The notes: generated from the sequence alone by a model not told the origin. A stretch of 64,000 nucleotides of DNA from Tepidimonas taiwanensis (GCF_020162115.1 NZ_CP083911.1:558001-622000); one strand, 5' to 3'; shown: positions 1-8,997, counted from the stretch's first letter. Numbers and translations are program-made.

Positions 1-235
1 GTTCATCGCGCGCGACATTCCCACCGCCGACGAGAGCGTCTGTGTGATCCGCTTCGCCAAGCCCAAGGGCATCGACTTCCCGTACCTGCTGTCGATGATC
101 GACGGCTCGTGGATGAGCCGCGCCAACACCATCGTCGTCCCCGGCGGCAAGATGGAGCTGGCGATGCAGCTCATCTTCACCCCGTTCATCTGGCGCATGA
201 TGGAGCGGCGCAAGCGTGCACTGGGGCTGGCCTGA
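1..235 (+). CDS. cbbP: Phosphoribulokinase, C-terminal part (truncated by window edge)
   Basis: Only the last 77 codons are present, reading from base 2 to the TGA at 233-235. The visible C-terminus contains FAKPKGIDFPYLLSMI, MSRANTIVVPGGKMELA and FTPFIWRMMERRKRA, which I recognise as the end of the class I (proteobacterial) phosphoribulokinase. The enzyme makes ribulose-1,5-bisphosphate from ribulose-5-phosphate and ATP for RuBisCO. The next genes (transketolase, phosphoglycolate phosphatase, GAPDH, PGK, FBA) follow the order of a cbb operon, which supports the call. It ends 34 bases before the transketolase start. The upstream part, probably with RuBisCO, lies outside the window. Confidence 0.85.
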   Translation, partial: FIARDIPTADESVCVIRFAKPKGIDFPYLLSMIDGSWMSRANTIVVPGGKMELAMQLIFTPFIWRMMERRKRALGLA

Positions 236-269
236 GCCCTTTTCCCGACCAAACCCGTCCGACAACGTC

Positions 270-2297
270 ATGACCTCCCTTTCGACCGTGCCGACCTCTT
301 CCCCCATCGAACGGCAGATGGCCAACGCGATCCGCTTCCTGGCCATGGACGCCGTGCAGAAAGCCAACAGCGGCCACCCCGGCGCCCCAATGGGCATGGC
401 CGAAATGGCCGTCGCCCTCTGGGGCCGGCACCTGCGGCACAACCCCACCAACCCGGCGTGGCCCGACCGCGACCGCTTCGTGCTCTCCAACGGGCACGGC
501 TCGATGCTCATCTACGCGCTGCTGCACCTGACGGGCTACGATCTGCCGATCGAGGAGCTGCAGGCGTTCCGCCAGCTGCACAGCAAGACCCCGGGGCACC
601 CGGAAGTCGGCATGACGCCGGGCGTGGAGACGACCACCGGCCCGCTGGGGCAGGGCATCGCCAACGCCGTCGGCATGGCGATGGCGGAAAAGCTGCTCGC
701 CGCCGAGTTCAACCGCGACGGCCACACCATCGTCGACCACTACACCTACGTGTTCCTGGGTGACGGCTGCATGATGGAGGGCATCAGCCACGAGGTGTGT
801 TCGCTGGCGGGCACGTGGCGCTTGTCGAAACTCATCGCGCTGTACGACGACAACGGCATCTCGATCGACGGCCACGTCGAGGGCTGGTTTGCCGACGACA
901 CGCCCAAGCGCTTCGAGGCCTATGGCTGGCACGTGATCCGTGACGTCAACGGACACGACGTGGAGGCGGTGAGCGCCGCCATTGCCGCTGCGAAGGCCCA
1001 GGCCACGCGGCCGGACGGCAAGCCGACGCTGATCTGCTGCAAGACCGTGATCGGCCAGGGCGCGCCGTCCAAGGCCGGCACGCACGACGTGCACGGCGCG
1101 CCGCTCGGCGACGCCGAAATCGCCGCCGCGCGCGAGGCGCTGGGCTGGCCCCATGCGCCATTCGAGGTGCCGGCCGACGTGCGCGCCGCGTGGGACGCGC
1201 GCGCGCGCGGCGCCCAGGCCGAAGCCGAGTGGACGCAGCGCTTTGCCGCGTACCGCGCAGCGTACCCCGAGCTGGCCGCGGAATTCGAGCGCCGCATGCG
1301 CGGTGAGCTGTCGCCGCGCTACCACGCCGAGCGTGACGCCGTGCTGCAAAAGCTGGCGGCCGAGGCCAAGACCGTGGCCACCCGCAAGGCCAGCCAGCTC
1401 GCGCTCGACGCGCTGGCGCCGCTGCTGCCGGAATTCCTCGGTGGCTCGGCGGACCTGACCGGCTCCAACCTCACCAACTTCAAGGGCTGCGTGCCGGGCG
1501 GTCGCGACCGCTGGGGCAACCACTGGAGCTACGGCGTGCGCGAGTTCGGCATGGCCGCGATCATGAACGGCATCGCGCTGCACGGCGGCTATCTGCCGTA
1601 TGGCGGGACGTTCCTGACGTTCAGTGACTACTCGCGCAACGCCGTGCGCATGGCCGCGCTGATGAAGCAGCGCGTCGTGCACGTCTTCACGCACGACTCG
1701 ATCGGCCTCGGCGAAGATGGACCCACCCACCAGCCGGTGGAGCACACGGCGAGCCTGCGCCTGATCCCGAACCTGGACGTGTGGCGGCCGGCCGACACCG
1801 CCGAGACGGCGGTCGCGTGGTGCGCGGCCGTGGAGCGCGCGGACGGCCCGACGGCGCTGGTGCTCAGCCGCCAGAACCTGCCGGTGGTCGCGTCCCAGGC
1901 CCGCGCCAGCGACATCGCGCGCGGGGGCTACGTGCTCAGCGACGCGCCGGGGGCGCGCGCGGTCATCATCGCCACCGGCTCGGAGGTGACGCTCGCGCTG
2001 CAGGCGCAGCAGCGGCTGGCCGAAGCCGGCATCCCGGTGCGCGTCGTGTCGATGCCCAGCACCACCGTGTTCGACCGCCAGCCGCGCGCGTACCGCGACG
2101 AGGTGCTGCCCCCCGCGCTGCCCGCGGTGGCTGTCGAGGCCGGGCACCCGGACGGCTGGTACAAGTACGTGGGTCGCGAGGGTCGCATCATCGGCCTGGC
2201 GCGCTTCGGCGAATCGGCCCCGGCTGCTGCGCTGTTCGCCTACTTCGGGTTCACGGTGGACAACGTCTGCGCCGCGGTGCAGGAGCTGCTGGCATGA
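270..2297 (+). CDS. cbbT: Transketolase
   Basis: A 675-residue thiamine-diphosphate enzyme that moves two-carbon units between sugar phosphates in the Calvin cycle and pentose phosphate pathway. The N-terminal half has the substrate-binding SGHPGAPMGMA segment and the TPP motif GDGCMMEGISHEV. The middle pyrimidine domain has SADLTGSN and the GLGEDGPTHQPVEH stretch, and a C-terminal transketolase domain follows. Length is normal for the family. I chose the ATG at 270 because the protein then begins shortly before the conserved ANAIRFLAMDAVQKA segment; an in-frame start at 216 would overlap cbbP. The stop overlaps the next start (ATGA at 2294-2297). The symbol tkt would also fit; cbbT is chosen from operon context. 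Confidence 0.96.
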   Translation: MTSLSTVPTSSPIERQMANAIRFLAMDAVQKANSGHPGAPMGMAEMAVALWGRHLRHNPTNPAWPDRDRFVLSNGHGSMLIYALLHLTGYDLPIEELQAFRQLHSKTPGHPEVGMTPGVETTTGPLGQGIANAVGMAMAEKLLAAEFNRDGHTIVDHYTYVFLGDGCMMEGISHEVCSLAGTWRLSKLIALYDDNGISIDGHVEGWFADDTPKRFEAYGWHVIRDVNGHDVEAVSAAIAAAKAQATRPDGKPTLICCKTVIGQGAPSKAGTHDVHGAPLGDAEIAAAREALGWPHAPFEVPADVRAAWDARARGAQAEAEWTQRFAAYRAAYPELAAEFERRMRGELSPRYHAERDAVLQKLAAEAKTVATRKASQLALDALAPLLPEFLGGSADLTGSNLTNFKGCVPGGRDRWGNHWSYGVREFGMAAIMNGIALHGGYLPYGGTFLTFSDYSRNAVRMAALMKQRVVHVFTHDSIGLGEDGPTHQPVEHTASLRLIPNLDVWRPADTAETAVAWCAAVERADGPTALVLSRQNLPVVASQARASDIARGGYVLSDAPGARAVIIATGSEVTLALQAQQRLAEAGIPVRVVSMPSTTVFDRQPRAYRDEVLPPALPAVAVEAGHPDGWYKYVGREGRIIGLARFGESAPAAALFAYFGFTVDNVCAAVQELLA

Positions 2298-3022
2298 CGG
2301 CGGGCACGCGGGCGGCGCTGCCGTTCGACCTCATCCTGTTCGACCTCGACGGCACGCTGATCGAAACCGGCCCGGAGATCGCCGACGCCGTCAACGACAC
2401 GCTGCGCGAGCTGCAGTTCGCGCCGGTGGACGAGGCGCAGGTGACGCGCTGGATCGGCCACGGCACGCGCGAGCTGCTGATCCAGGCGCTGGCGCACCGG
2501 CGCGGCGCCAGCGCCGAGGCGGTGCGGCAGTCGCCCGACTTCGCCCACATCGAAACCCGCTTCGGCGTGCATTACGGCCAGCGTTGTGGCACCCGCTCGC
2601 GCCTGTACCCGCACGTGCGCGAGTCGCTCGCGGCGTTGCGCGCGGCGGGCGTGCGGCTCGCCGTCGTCACCAACAAGGAAGGTGCCTACACCGCGCGTGT
2701 GCTGGCCGCGCACGGGCTGGACGACGCGTTCGACCGCGTCATCAGTGGCGATACGTTGCCGGTCAAGAAGCCCAACCCGCTGGCGGTGCACGACTGCCAG
2801 TTGCGGTTTGCGGTGGCGGCCGCGCGCACGCTGTTCGTCGGCGACTCGGCCATCGACGTGGCCACCGCGCGCGCCGCCGGCGTGCCGGTGTGGTGTGTGC
2901 CTTACGGCTACAACGCCGGCCACCCGGTGGCCGACAGCCAGCCGGACCGTATCATCGCCGACTTCGGGGCCTTGCACCCGGACGCGCTCGTGGCGCTGTG
3001 CCGCGACACCGTGCAGCCCTGA
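2294..3022 (+). CDS. cbbZ: Phosphoglycolate phosphatase (HAD family)
   Basis: A 242-residue HAD hydrolase. The nucleophile motif is FDLDGTLIETGPEI near the N-terminus, motif II is VVTNKEG, the lysine is in the VKKPNPLAV segment and motif III is FVGDSAIDV. It removes phosphate from 2-phosphoglycolate, the product of RuBisCO oxygenation. It is translationally coupled to transketolase by a four-base ATGA overlap. Position between cbbT and cbbG matches cbbZ of known cbb operons, and a second HAD phosphatase occurs at 20835-21506. Function follows from family and context, as many HAD phosphatases are broad. Confidence 0.9.
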   Translation: MTAGTRAALPFDLILFDLDGTLIETGPEIADAVNDTLRELQFAPVDEAQVTRWIGHGTRELLIQALAHRRGASAEAVRQSPDFAHIETRFGVHYGQRCGTRSRLYPHVRESLAALRAAGVRLAVVTNKEGAYTARVLAAHGLDDAFDRVISGDTLPVKKPNPLAVHDCQLRFAVAAARTLFVGDSAIDVATARAAGVPVWCVPYGYNAGHPVADSQPDRIIADFGALHPDALVALCRDTVQP

Positions 3023-3068
3023 AGTCCCCCGGGTTTTTTCGTTTCCACGCCATCATCAGGAGCTCTCC

Positions 3069-4091
3069 ATGACCATTCGAGTCGGCATCAACGGTTTCGG
3101 GCGCATCGGGCGCATGGTGTTTCGGGCTGCGCAGCGGCACTTCCGCGGTGACATCGAAATCGTCGGGATCAACGACCTGCTCGAACCCGAGTACCTCGCC
3201 TACATGCTGCGCTACGACAGCGTGCACGGGCGTTTCGACGGCGACATCGCGGTCGAGGGCAACACGCTGATCGTCAACGGCCAGCGCATCCGCCTCACCG
3301 CCGAGCGCGATCCGGCCAATCTGCGCTGGGGTGATGTCGGCGCCGACGTGGTGATCGAGTCCACGGGTCTGTTCCTGGACGACGCGAGCGCCCGCAAGCA
3401 CCTGCAGGCCGGCGCGCGCAAGGTCGTGATGAGCGCTCCCAGCAAGGACGACACGCCGATGTTCGTTTACGGCGTCAACCACACCGCCTACGCCGGGCAG
3501 GACATCATCAGCAACGCGAGCTGCACGACCAACTGCCTGGCGCCGCTGGCCAAGGTGGTGCACGACAAGTGGGGCATCAAGCGCGGCCTGATGACCACCG
3601 TGCACGCCGCCACCGCGACGCAAAAGACCGTCGACGGACCGAGCAACAAGGACTGGCGCGGTGGCCGCGGCATCCTGGAAAACATCATCCCCAGCTCCAC
3701 CGGCGCGGCCAAGGCGGTGGGCAAGGTGATCCCCTCGCTGAACAAGAAGCTCACGGGCATGGCGTTCCGCGTGCCGACCAGCGACGTCTCGGTGGTCGAC
3801 CTCACCTGCGAGCTCGAGCGCCCGGCCAGCTACGAGGAGATCTGCGCCGAGATGCGCGCGATGGCCGAAAAGCCGGTGGCCGAGGGCGGGCTGGCCGGCG
3901 TGCTCGGCTACACCGAGGACAAGGTGGTCTCCACCGACTTCCGCGGCGAGCCGCGCACCAGCGTGTTTGACGCCGAGGCCGGCATCCAGCTCGACCCCAC
4001 CTTCGTCAAGCTCGTGTCGTGGTACGACAACGAGTGGGGCTACTCCAACAAGTGCCTGGAGATGGCGCGCGTCGTGGCGCGCGCGCTCTGA
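3069..4091 (+). CDS. cbbG: Glyceraldehyde-3-phosphate dehydrogenase, type I
   Basis: A 340-residue GAPDH with the N-terminal Rossmann motif INGFGRIGRM and the catalytic motif SNASCTTNCLAPL, with the active cysteine at residue 152. It interconverts 1,3-bisphosphoglycerate and glyceraldehyde-3-phosphate. Cofactor preference cannot be decided with certainty; the segment INDLLEP after beta-strand 2 carries the aspartate usual for NAD-type enzymes. An aggagc Shine-Dalgarno stretch precedes the ATG. It lies 46 bases after cbbZ and 25 bases before pgk. The symbol gap is equally valid; cbbG reflects the operon. Confidence 0.95.
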   Translation: MTIRVGINGFGRIGRMVFRAAQRHFRGDIEIVGINDLLEPEYLAYMLRYDSVHGRFDGDIAVEGNTLIVNGQRIRLTAERDPANLRWGDVGADVVIESTGLFLDDASARKHLQAGARKVVMSAPSKDDTPMFVYGVNHTAYAGQDIISNASCTTNCLAPLAKVVHDKWGIKRGLMTTVHAATATQKTVDGPSNKDWRGGRGILENIIPSSTGAAKAVGKVIPSLNKKLTGMAFRVPTSDVSVVDLTCELERPASYEEICAEMRAMAEKPVAEGGLAGVLGYTEDKVVSTDFRGEPRTSVFDAEAGIQLDPTFVKLVSWYDNEWGYSNKCLEMARVVARAL

Positions 4092-4116
4092 CGCAGCGGC
4101 CCGGAGGATGCCCACG

Positions 4117-5316
4117 ATGGACATTTTGCGATTCGCCGACCTGTGCGCGCGCGGCGAGGTGGCCGGCAAGCGCGTCTTCATCCGCAGCGACCTCAACGTC
4201 CCGCTCGGTGACGGGGGCCGCATCACCGACGACACGCGCATCCGCGCCTCCGTCCCGGCCATCCAGATGGCGCTGGACGCGGGCGCGGCGGTGATGGTGA
4301 CGTCGCACCTCGGCCGCCCCACCGAGGGACAGCCCAAGCCCGAGGACAGCCTGGCACCGGTGGCCGCGCGCCTGGCCGAGCTGCTCGGGCGCGAGGTGCC
4401 GCTGGTCACCGACTGGGTCGACGGGGGCTTCGCGCTCGCGCCGGGGCAGGTCGTGCTGCTGGAAAACTGCCGCCTCAACAAGGGCGAGAAGAAGAACGAC
4501 CCCGAGCTGGCGCGGCGCATGGCGGCGCTGTGCGACATCTTCGTGCACGACGCCTTCGGCACCGCGCACCGGGCCGAGGCGACGACGACGGGCATCGCCG
4601 AGTACGCGCCGGTCGCTTGCGCCGGCCCGCTGCTGGCCGCGGAAATCGACGCGCTGACGCGCGCGCTGGAGCAGCCGGCGCGGCCGCTGGTCGCGATCGT
4701 CGGCGGCTCCAAGGTCTCGACGAAGCTCTCGATCCTCGAGAGCCTGGCCGACAAGGTCGACCAGCTGATTGTCGGCGGGGGGATCGCCAACACTTTCCTG
4801 CTCGCGGCCGGGCACCCGATTGGGGCGTCGCTGGCCGAGCCGGACATGGTCGAGCAGGCGCGCCGCGTGATGGAGCGCATGCGCGCGCGCGGGGCCGAGG
4901 TGCCGCTGCCCGAGGACGTGGTCGTGGCCACCGAGTTCAGCGCGACGGCCACGCCGCGGCGCTGCGGCGTCGATGACGTCCGCGCGGACGAGCGCATCCT
5001 CGACATCGGGGCGCGCAGCGCCGCACGGCTCGCCGACATCGTCGCGCGCGCCGGTACCGTGGTCTGGAACGGCCCGGTGGGCGTGTTCGAGTTTCCGGCC
5101 TTCGCCGGCGGCACGCGCATGCTCGCGGCGGCGATCGCGCATTCGCCGGCGTTCTCGATCGCCGGTGGCGGCGACACGCTGGCCGCGATCGCGCAGTTCG
5201 GCGTCACCGACGACATCGGCTACATCTCCACCGGCGGCGGCGCGTTCCTCGAAGTGCTGGAGGGCAAGACGCTGCCGGCGTTCGAGGTGCTGCAGCGCCG
5301 CGCGCAGCAGCGCTGA
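4117..5316 (+). CDS. cbbK: Phosphoglycerate kinase
   Basis: A 399-residue phosphoglycerate kinase that phosphorylates 3-phosphoglycerate in the Calvin cycle, or makes ATP in glycolysis. Visible signatures are RSDLNVPL near the N-terminus, TSHLGRPTEG, LLENCRLNKGEKKND, the hinge and nucleotide segment VAIVGGSKVSTKL, and the C-terminal GGGDTLAAI. The start at 4117 is preferred over an in-frame ATG at 4108, because the ggagg ribosome site at 4103-4107 is correctly spaced only for 4117. In many relatives a pyruvate kinase gene lies between pgk and fba; here only 61 bases separate the two genes. Confidence 0.96.
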   Translation: MDILRFADLCARGEVAGKRVFIRSDLNVPLGDGGRITDDTRIRASVPAIQMALDAGAAVMVTSHLGRPTEGQPKPEDSLAPVAARLAELLGREVPLVTDWVDGGFALAPGQVVLLENCRLNKGEKKNDPELARRMAALCDIFVHDAFGTAHRAEATTTGIAEYAPVACAGPLLAAEIDALTRALEQPARPLVAIVGGSKVSTKLSILESLADKVDQLIVGGGIANTFLLAAGHPIGASLAEPDMVEQARRVMERMRARGAEVPLPEDVVVATEFSATATPRRCGVDDVRADERILDIGARSAARLADIVARAGTVVWNGPVGVFEFPAFAGGTRMLAAAIAHSPAFSIAGGGDTLAAIAQFGVTDDIGYISTGGGAFLEVLEGKTLPAFEVLQRRAQQR

Positions 5317-5377
5317 GCAGTGGCGTTCACGGCTTGTTCGATTCCCACACTGACAACGAGACCCGAGGAGTAACCCC

Positions 5378-6445
5378 ATGGCCCTGATCACCCTGCGCCA
5401 ACTGCTGGACCACGCGGCCGAGCATGGCTACGGCCTGCCAGCGTTCAACGTCAACAACATGGAGCAGATCCACGCCATCATGCAGGCGGCCGACGCGGTC
5501 GACAGCCCCGTCATCCTGCAAGGGTCGGCGGGGGCGCGCTCCTACGCCGGTGAGCCGTTCCTGCGCCACCTCGTGGCCGCCGCGATCGAGATGTACCCGC
5601 ACATCCCCGTGTGCATGCACCAGGACCACGGCGCGTCGCCGGGCGTGTGCATGCGCTCGATCCAGTCGGGCTTCAGCTCGGTGATGATGGACGGCAGCCT
5701 GCTGGAAGATGGCAAGACGCCGGCGAGCTACGAGTACAACGTGCGCGTCACGCGCCAGGTCGCCGACATCGCGCACGCCTGTGGCGTCTCGGTCGAAGGC
5801 GAGCTGGGCTGCCTCGGGTCGCTGGAGACCGGCAAGGCCGGCGAGGAAGACGGGCACGGCGCCGAGGGCGAGCTCGATCACTCGATGCTGCTGACCGACC
5901 CGGACGAGGCCGCCGACTTCGTGCAGAAGACCCAGGTCGACGCGCTCGCGATCGCCATCGGCACCAGCCACGGCGCGTATAAGTTCTCGCAAAAGCCCAC
6001 CGGCAAGGTGCTGCGCATCGACCGCGTCAAGGAAATCCACGCCCGCATCCCGAACGTCCACCTGGTCATGCACGGCAGCTCCAGCGTGCCGGAAGACTGG
6101 CTCGCCATCATCAACCGCTACGGCGGCGACATGGGCCAGACCTACGGGGTGCCGGTGGAGGAGATCGTCGAGGGCATCAAACACGGCGTGCGCAAGGTCA
6201 ACATCGACACCGACCTGCGCATGGCCGCCACCGGCGCGATCCGCCAGCACCTGGCCGAAGACCGCAAGAACTTCGACCCGCGCAAGTTCCTCAAGGAAGC
6301 GACCAAGGCGATGTCGGCCATCTGCAAGGCGCGCTACGAGGCATTCGGCAGCGCCGGCATGGCCAGCCGCATCGGCCGCATCTACAGCCTCGACGAGATG
6401 CGCCGCCGCTACGAAAAGGGCGAGTTGGCCCCGCGGGTGTCCTGA
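5378..6445 (+). CDS. cbbA: Class II fructose-bisphosphate aldolase, Calvin-cycle type
   Basis: A 355-residue zinc-dependent aldolase for fructose-1,6-bisphosphate and, in the Calvin cycle, sedoheptulose-1,7-bisphosphate. Zinc and substrate motifs visible are MHQDHGASPGVC, VEGELGCLGSLETG, AIAIGTSHGAYKF, HLVMHGSSSVPEDW and KVNIDTDLRMAATGAIR. The length and the FNVNNMEQI N-terminus fit the CbbA subtype. A strong cgaggagt ribosome site precedes the ATG. It closes the cbb block. Only 43 bases separate it from the downstream FNR-like regulator, so read-through is possible; I see no terminator between them. Confidence 0.95.
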   Translation: MALITLRQLLDHAAEHGYGLPAFNVNNMEQIHAIMQAADAVDSPVILQGSAGARSYAGEPFLRHLVAAAIEMYPHIPVCMHQDHGASPGVCMRSIQSGFSSVMMDGSLLEDGKTPASYEYNVRVTRQVADIAHACGVSVEGELGCLGSLETGKAGEEDGHGAEGELDHSMLLTDPDEAADFVQKTQVDALAIAIGTSHGAYKFSQKPTGKVLRIDRVKEIHARIPNVHLVMHGSSSVPEDWLAIINRYGGDMGQTYGVPVEEIVEGIKHGVRKVNIDTDLRMAATGAIRQHLAEDRKNFDPRKFLKEATKAMSAICKARYEAFGSAGMASRIGRIYSLDEMRRRYEKGELAPRVS

Positions 6446-6488
6446 GCGTCGGCGCCGCCCGTGCGGCGATTCGGGGGACAATCGGGGC

Positions 6489-7202
6489 ATGATTCCGATC
6501 AAGACCGAATCTGCGTGGCGCGGCACCGCCGACTGCAAGGCGTGCGGAATCCGCGACATGGTGTTGTTCGCGGACCTCAACGAGCAGGATTTCAACCTCA
6601 TCCACGCCCCGATCGACGACCTGGTGTACGGCGCGGGGCAGTCGCTGTATCAGGAAGGGGAATCGGCGTTCGGCGTCTTCACGCTGCGCAGAGGCCTCAT
6701 CAAGCTCGTGCGCAGCACGCCGGACGGTCGTCAGCGCGTGTTGCGCGTGCTGCGTCCCGGCGACGTCGTCGGGCTGGAGGCGCTGGCCACCAGCCGCTAC
6801 GACAGCGAAGCCACCGCGCTGACCGAGGTGTCCGTGTGCCGCATTCCCACCGACGTCATCCACCGGTTGGCGCAGAACTCGCCCCGGCTGCACTGGCGCC
6901 TGCTGCAAAAGTGGCAACAGGCGCTCAAGGAGGCCGACGACTGGCTCGCCGCGCTCAACTTCGGCACGGCGCGCCAGCGCGTCGCCAACTTCATCCTCAA
7001 GATGCGCCACGCGACCGATCCGTCGGTCGTGACGCTGTTCTCGCGCGAGGACATGGGCGCGATGATGGACCTCAAGCTCGAAACCGTCAGCCGCGAAATC
7101 AGCGCGCTGGCGCGTGCCGGCGTCATCGAGCCGCTCGACCGCATCGGGCGGCTCTACCGCATCCGCGACGAAGGGGCGCTGGAGGCCATCGTGACCGGCT
7201 GA
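6489..7202 (+). CDS. Crp/Fnr-family transcriptional regulator, FNR-like with an incomplete cysteine set
   Basis: A 237-residue regulator with an N-terminal cyclic-nucleotide-like sensor domain (about 25-145) and a C-terminal winged helix (about 160-230). The recognition helix segment is LKLETVSREISALARAGVI. Cysteines are at 16, 19 and 117. Escherichia coli FNR binds its 4Fe-4S cluster with Cys20, 23, 29 and 122, so this protein keeps the CxxC pair and the distal cysteine but has no residue matching Cys29. It may still bind a cluster with another ligand, or sense something else. Location right after cbbA suggests a possible role in redox or oxygen control of carbon fixation; that is inference. 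Confidence 0.85.
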   Translation: MIPIKTESAWRGTADCKACGIRDMVLFADLNEQDFNLIHAPIDDLVYGAGQSLYQEGESAFGVFTLRRGLIKLVRSTPDGRQRVLRVLRPGDVVGLEALATSRYDSEATALTEVSVCRIPTDVIHRLAQNSPRLHWRLLQKWQQALKEADDWLAALNFGTARQRVANFILKMRHATDPSVVTLFSREDMGAMMDLKLETVSREISALARAGVIEPLDRIGRLYRIRDEGALEAIVTG

Positions 7203-7284
7203 TGCCGCCCGGACCGGGGCCTGCGGACGGGGGCTACGATCTGCGACAGGTTGGCGAGCAATCCCGCGTCGACCGACCGTGGGG

Positions 7285-8433
7285 TCAGAGCTCCTCGACG
7301 CGCCGCGGCGGGTAGGTGTCCCACCCCTGGCAGCCGGGGCAGTGCCAGAAGTACTGGCGCGATTCGAACCCGCACGCGGCGCAGCGGTAGCGCTTGAGCG
7401 GTTCGCTCGCACGCTCCAGCGCCCGGCGCACGAGCGGGTCCTCGTCCGCAGCGCCGAGCGGCACGCCGGCCAGCCACAGCGTCGCCGCGACCAGCGATGG
7501 TTCCTGCCGCAGGTGGTGCAGATACTGCTGCCGGCCCTGCGCCGGGTCGGTTTCCAGCGACGCGAGCGCCTGCGTGACGTCCAGCGACGGCGCGTGGTGC
7601 TGGGCCCAGTCACGCAGGCGCTGGCGCGTCGGCTCGACGCGCTCCAACAGCCGCGACCACTGCGCCATCCCATGGGCGACCAGCGGCACGTGCTCGGGGC
7701 AGTGCGTGCACAGCGACTCGAGCGCCGCGAGCGCCCCGGCGGTGTTGCCCAGCGTCTGGCGCAGTTCGGCCAGCGACACCCAGGCCCGCGCGGATTCGGG
7801 AATGCGGGTCACGAGCGCCTCCAGCAGCGCGAGAGCCTCGCTGGTGTGGCCATGCCGCTGCAGCGCCGCCGCCTGTTCGCAGCGGTGATGCGCCAGGCGC
7901 AGCCGGAAGCTGCCGCGGTCGCTGCCCTCCAGGGCTTCGGCCATCTGCGCCGCCCGCGCCCAGTCGCGCGAGCGTTCGTGAATGCCCAGCAGCGCGAGCC
8001 GCGCCTCGGTGTCGTAGCGCGTGCCCAGCAACGCCTGGAACGCCGCCTCGGCCCGGTCCAGCAAGCCGGCCTTCAGAAAATCGTGGGCCAGCGCGTGTTG
8101 CGCCCGTTCGCGATCGCGCGGCGATAGGTCGGCGCGCGCGAGCAGGTGCTCGTGCACGCGCACCGCGCGGTCGTAGTCCCCGCGGCGGCGGAACAGAGCG
8201 CCCAACGCGAAATGCAGCTCGGCCGCATCCGGATCGTGGCGCACCGCCTCGATGAACGCGTCGATGGCCTGGTCCTGCTGCTCATTGAGCAGGTGGTTGA
8301 GCCCGCGGAAATAGGCGCGCGGGGCCTGGCGGCCCTCCAGGCGCCACTGGCGCAGATCCCAGCGCGACGCCAGCCAGCCGAGCGCGAACGCCAGCGGCAG
8401 CGCCCACAGCAGCCACGTGAAATCAAATGCCAT
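7285..8433 (-). CDS. lapB: Lipopolysaccharide assembly protein LapB (TPR protein)
   Basis: A 382-residue inner-membrane protein with an N-terminal transmembrane segment (about residues 6-22), several TPR repeats from about 60 to 330, and a C-terminal rubredoxin-like zinc site (CAACGFE and CPGCQGW). In E. coli LapB works with FtsH to control LpxC turnover and links LPS synthesis to transport. Its start overlaps the end of lapA by 11 bases, the usual lapAB arrangement. It is the last gene of a minus-strand block and converges with the Fnr-like gene, with an 82-base gap. Confidence 0.93.
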   Translation of the reverse strand: MAFDFTWLLWALPLAFALGWLASRWDLRQWRLEGRQAPRAYFRGLNHLLNEQQDQAIDAFIEAVRHDPDAAELHFALGALFRRRGDYDRAVRVHEHLLARADLSPRDRERAQHALAHDFLKAGLLDRAEAAFQALLGTRYDTEARLALLGIHERSRDWARAAQMAEALEGSDRGSFRLRLAHHRCEQAAALQRHGHTSEALALLEALVTRIPESARAWVSLAELRQTLGNTAGALAALESLCTHCPEHVPLVAHGMAQWSRLLERVEPTRQRLRDWAQHHAPSLDVTQALASLETDPAQGRQQYLHHLRQEPSLVAATLWLAGVPLGAADEDPLVRRALERASEPLKRYRCAACGFESRQYFWHCPGCQGWDTYPPRRVEEL

Positions 8434-8707
8434 GCACGGACGCGTCGTCAGCGACGGGGGTGGGGGCAGGGGCCGGCGGGGTCGCCGGCGTGCGGGCGTG
8501 GCGACGGGCGCGCCACCACAGCGGTGCCATCACCGCCATCCCCAACAGCACCCCGGCGAACAGCACGATCAGCAGCACCAGTGCGAGCGGCGCGTCCCAG
8601 TACGCGCCGAACAGCCCGTGCACGCGCACCGGCGCCTGGTTGTTGAGTGCCAGCGCGAAGACGAGGAAAAACGCCGCCGCCTTCCACAGCCAGCCCAACA
8701 CCTTCAT
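8423..8707 (-). CDS. lapA: LapA-family membrane protein
   Basis: A 94-residue membrane protein with two hydrophobic helices (about 5-22 and 38-62) followed by a basic, proline-rich tail. This matches LapA (DUF1049), the small partner of LapB in lipopolysaccharide assembly. The motif LALNNQAPVRVH between the helices is typical of the family (ALxNxxxVxV). The ATG at 8707 overlaps the ihfB stop (ATGA), so translation is probably coupled; upstream in-frame starts would run into ihfB. Its own 3' end overlaps lapB. Confidence 0.9.
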   Translation of the reverse strand: MKVLGWLWKAAAFFLVFALALNNQAPVRVHGLFGAYWDAPLALVLLIVLFAGVLLGMAVMAPLWWRARRHARTPATPPAPAPTPVADDASVHGI

Positions 8708-8997
8708 GGGCGACCTCGCTGCCGGTCGACCGCTTCCCGCAGGGCCTTGCCGGGCTTGAAATGCACGGCGCGCTTTGGCGGCACGTCGACCCATTCGCCG
8801 GTGCGCGGGTTGCGCGCCCGGCGGGCCCGCCGCTCGTGCAGCGCAAAGCTGCCAAAGCCCCGGATTTCAATGCGCTGTCCGGCGATCAGCGCCTCGGTCA
8901 ACGCCTCCTGCAGGGTTTTGACCGCCATCTCGGCGTCGGTCACCGACAGGTGGGGGTGGCGCGCGGCGAGCGCCTCGTACATGTCACTGCGGTTCAT
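8704..8997 (-). CDS. ihfB: Integration host factor subunit beta
   Basis: A 97-residue DNA-bending protein of the HU/IHF family; the beta subunit pairs with IhfA to bend DNA in recombination, replication and transcription. Visible signatures are MNRSDMYEALAARHPHLS at the N-terminus, the GFGSFALHERRARRARNPRTG DNA-binding arm and PPKRAVHFKPGKALRE. The order rpsA-ihfB-lapA-lapB is widely conserved in proteobacteria and supports IhfB over HU. It starts 185 bases after rpsA, beyond an apparent rpsA terminator, so it may have its own promoter. Confidence 0.95.
   Translation of the reverse strand: MNRSDMYEALAARHPHLSVTDAEMAVKTLQEALTEALIAGQRIEIRGFGSFALHERRARRARNPRTGEWVDVPPKRAVHFKPGKALREAVDRQRGRP

Noticed and set aside
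3023..3068. A terminator between cbbZ and cbbG, suggested by a T run after a GC-rich stretch
   Set aside because: No proper inverted repeat precedes the T run, and the genes belong to one operon.
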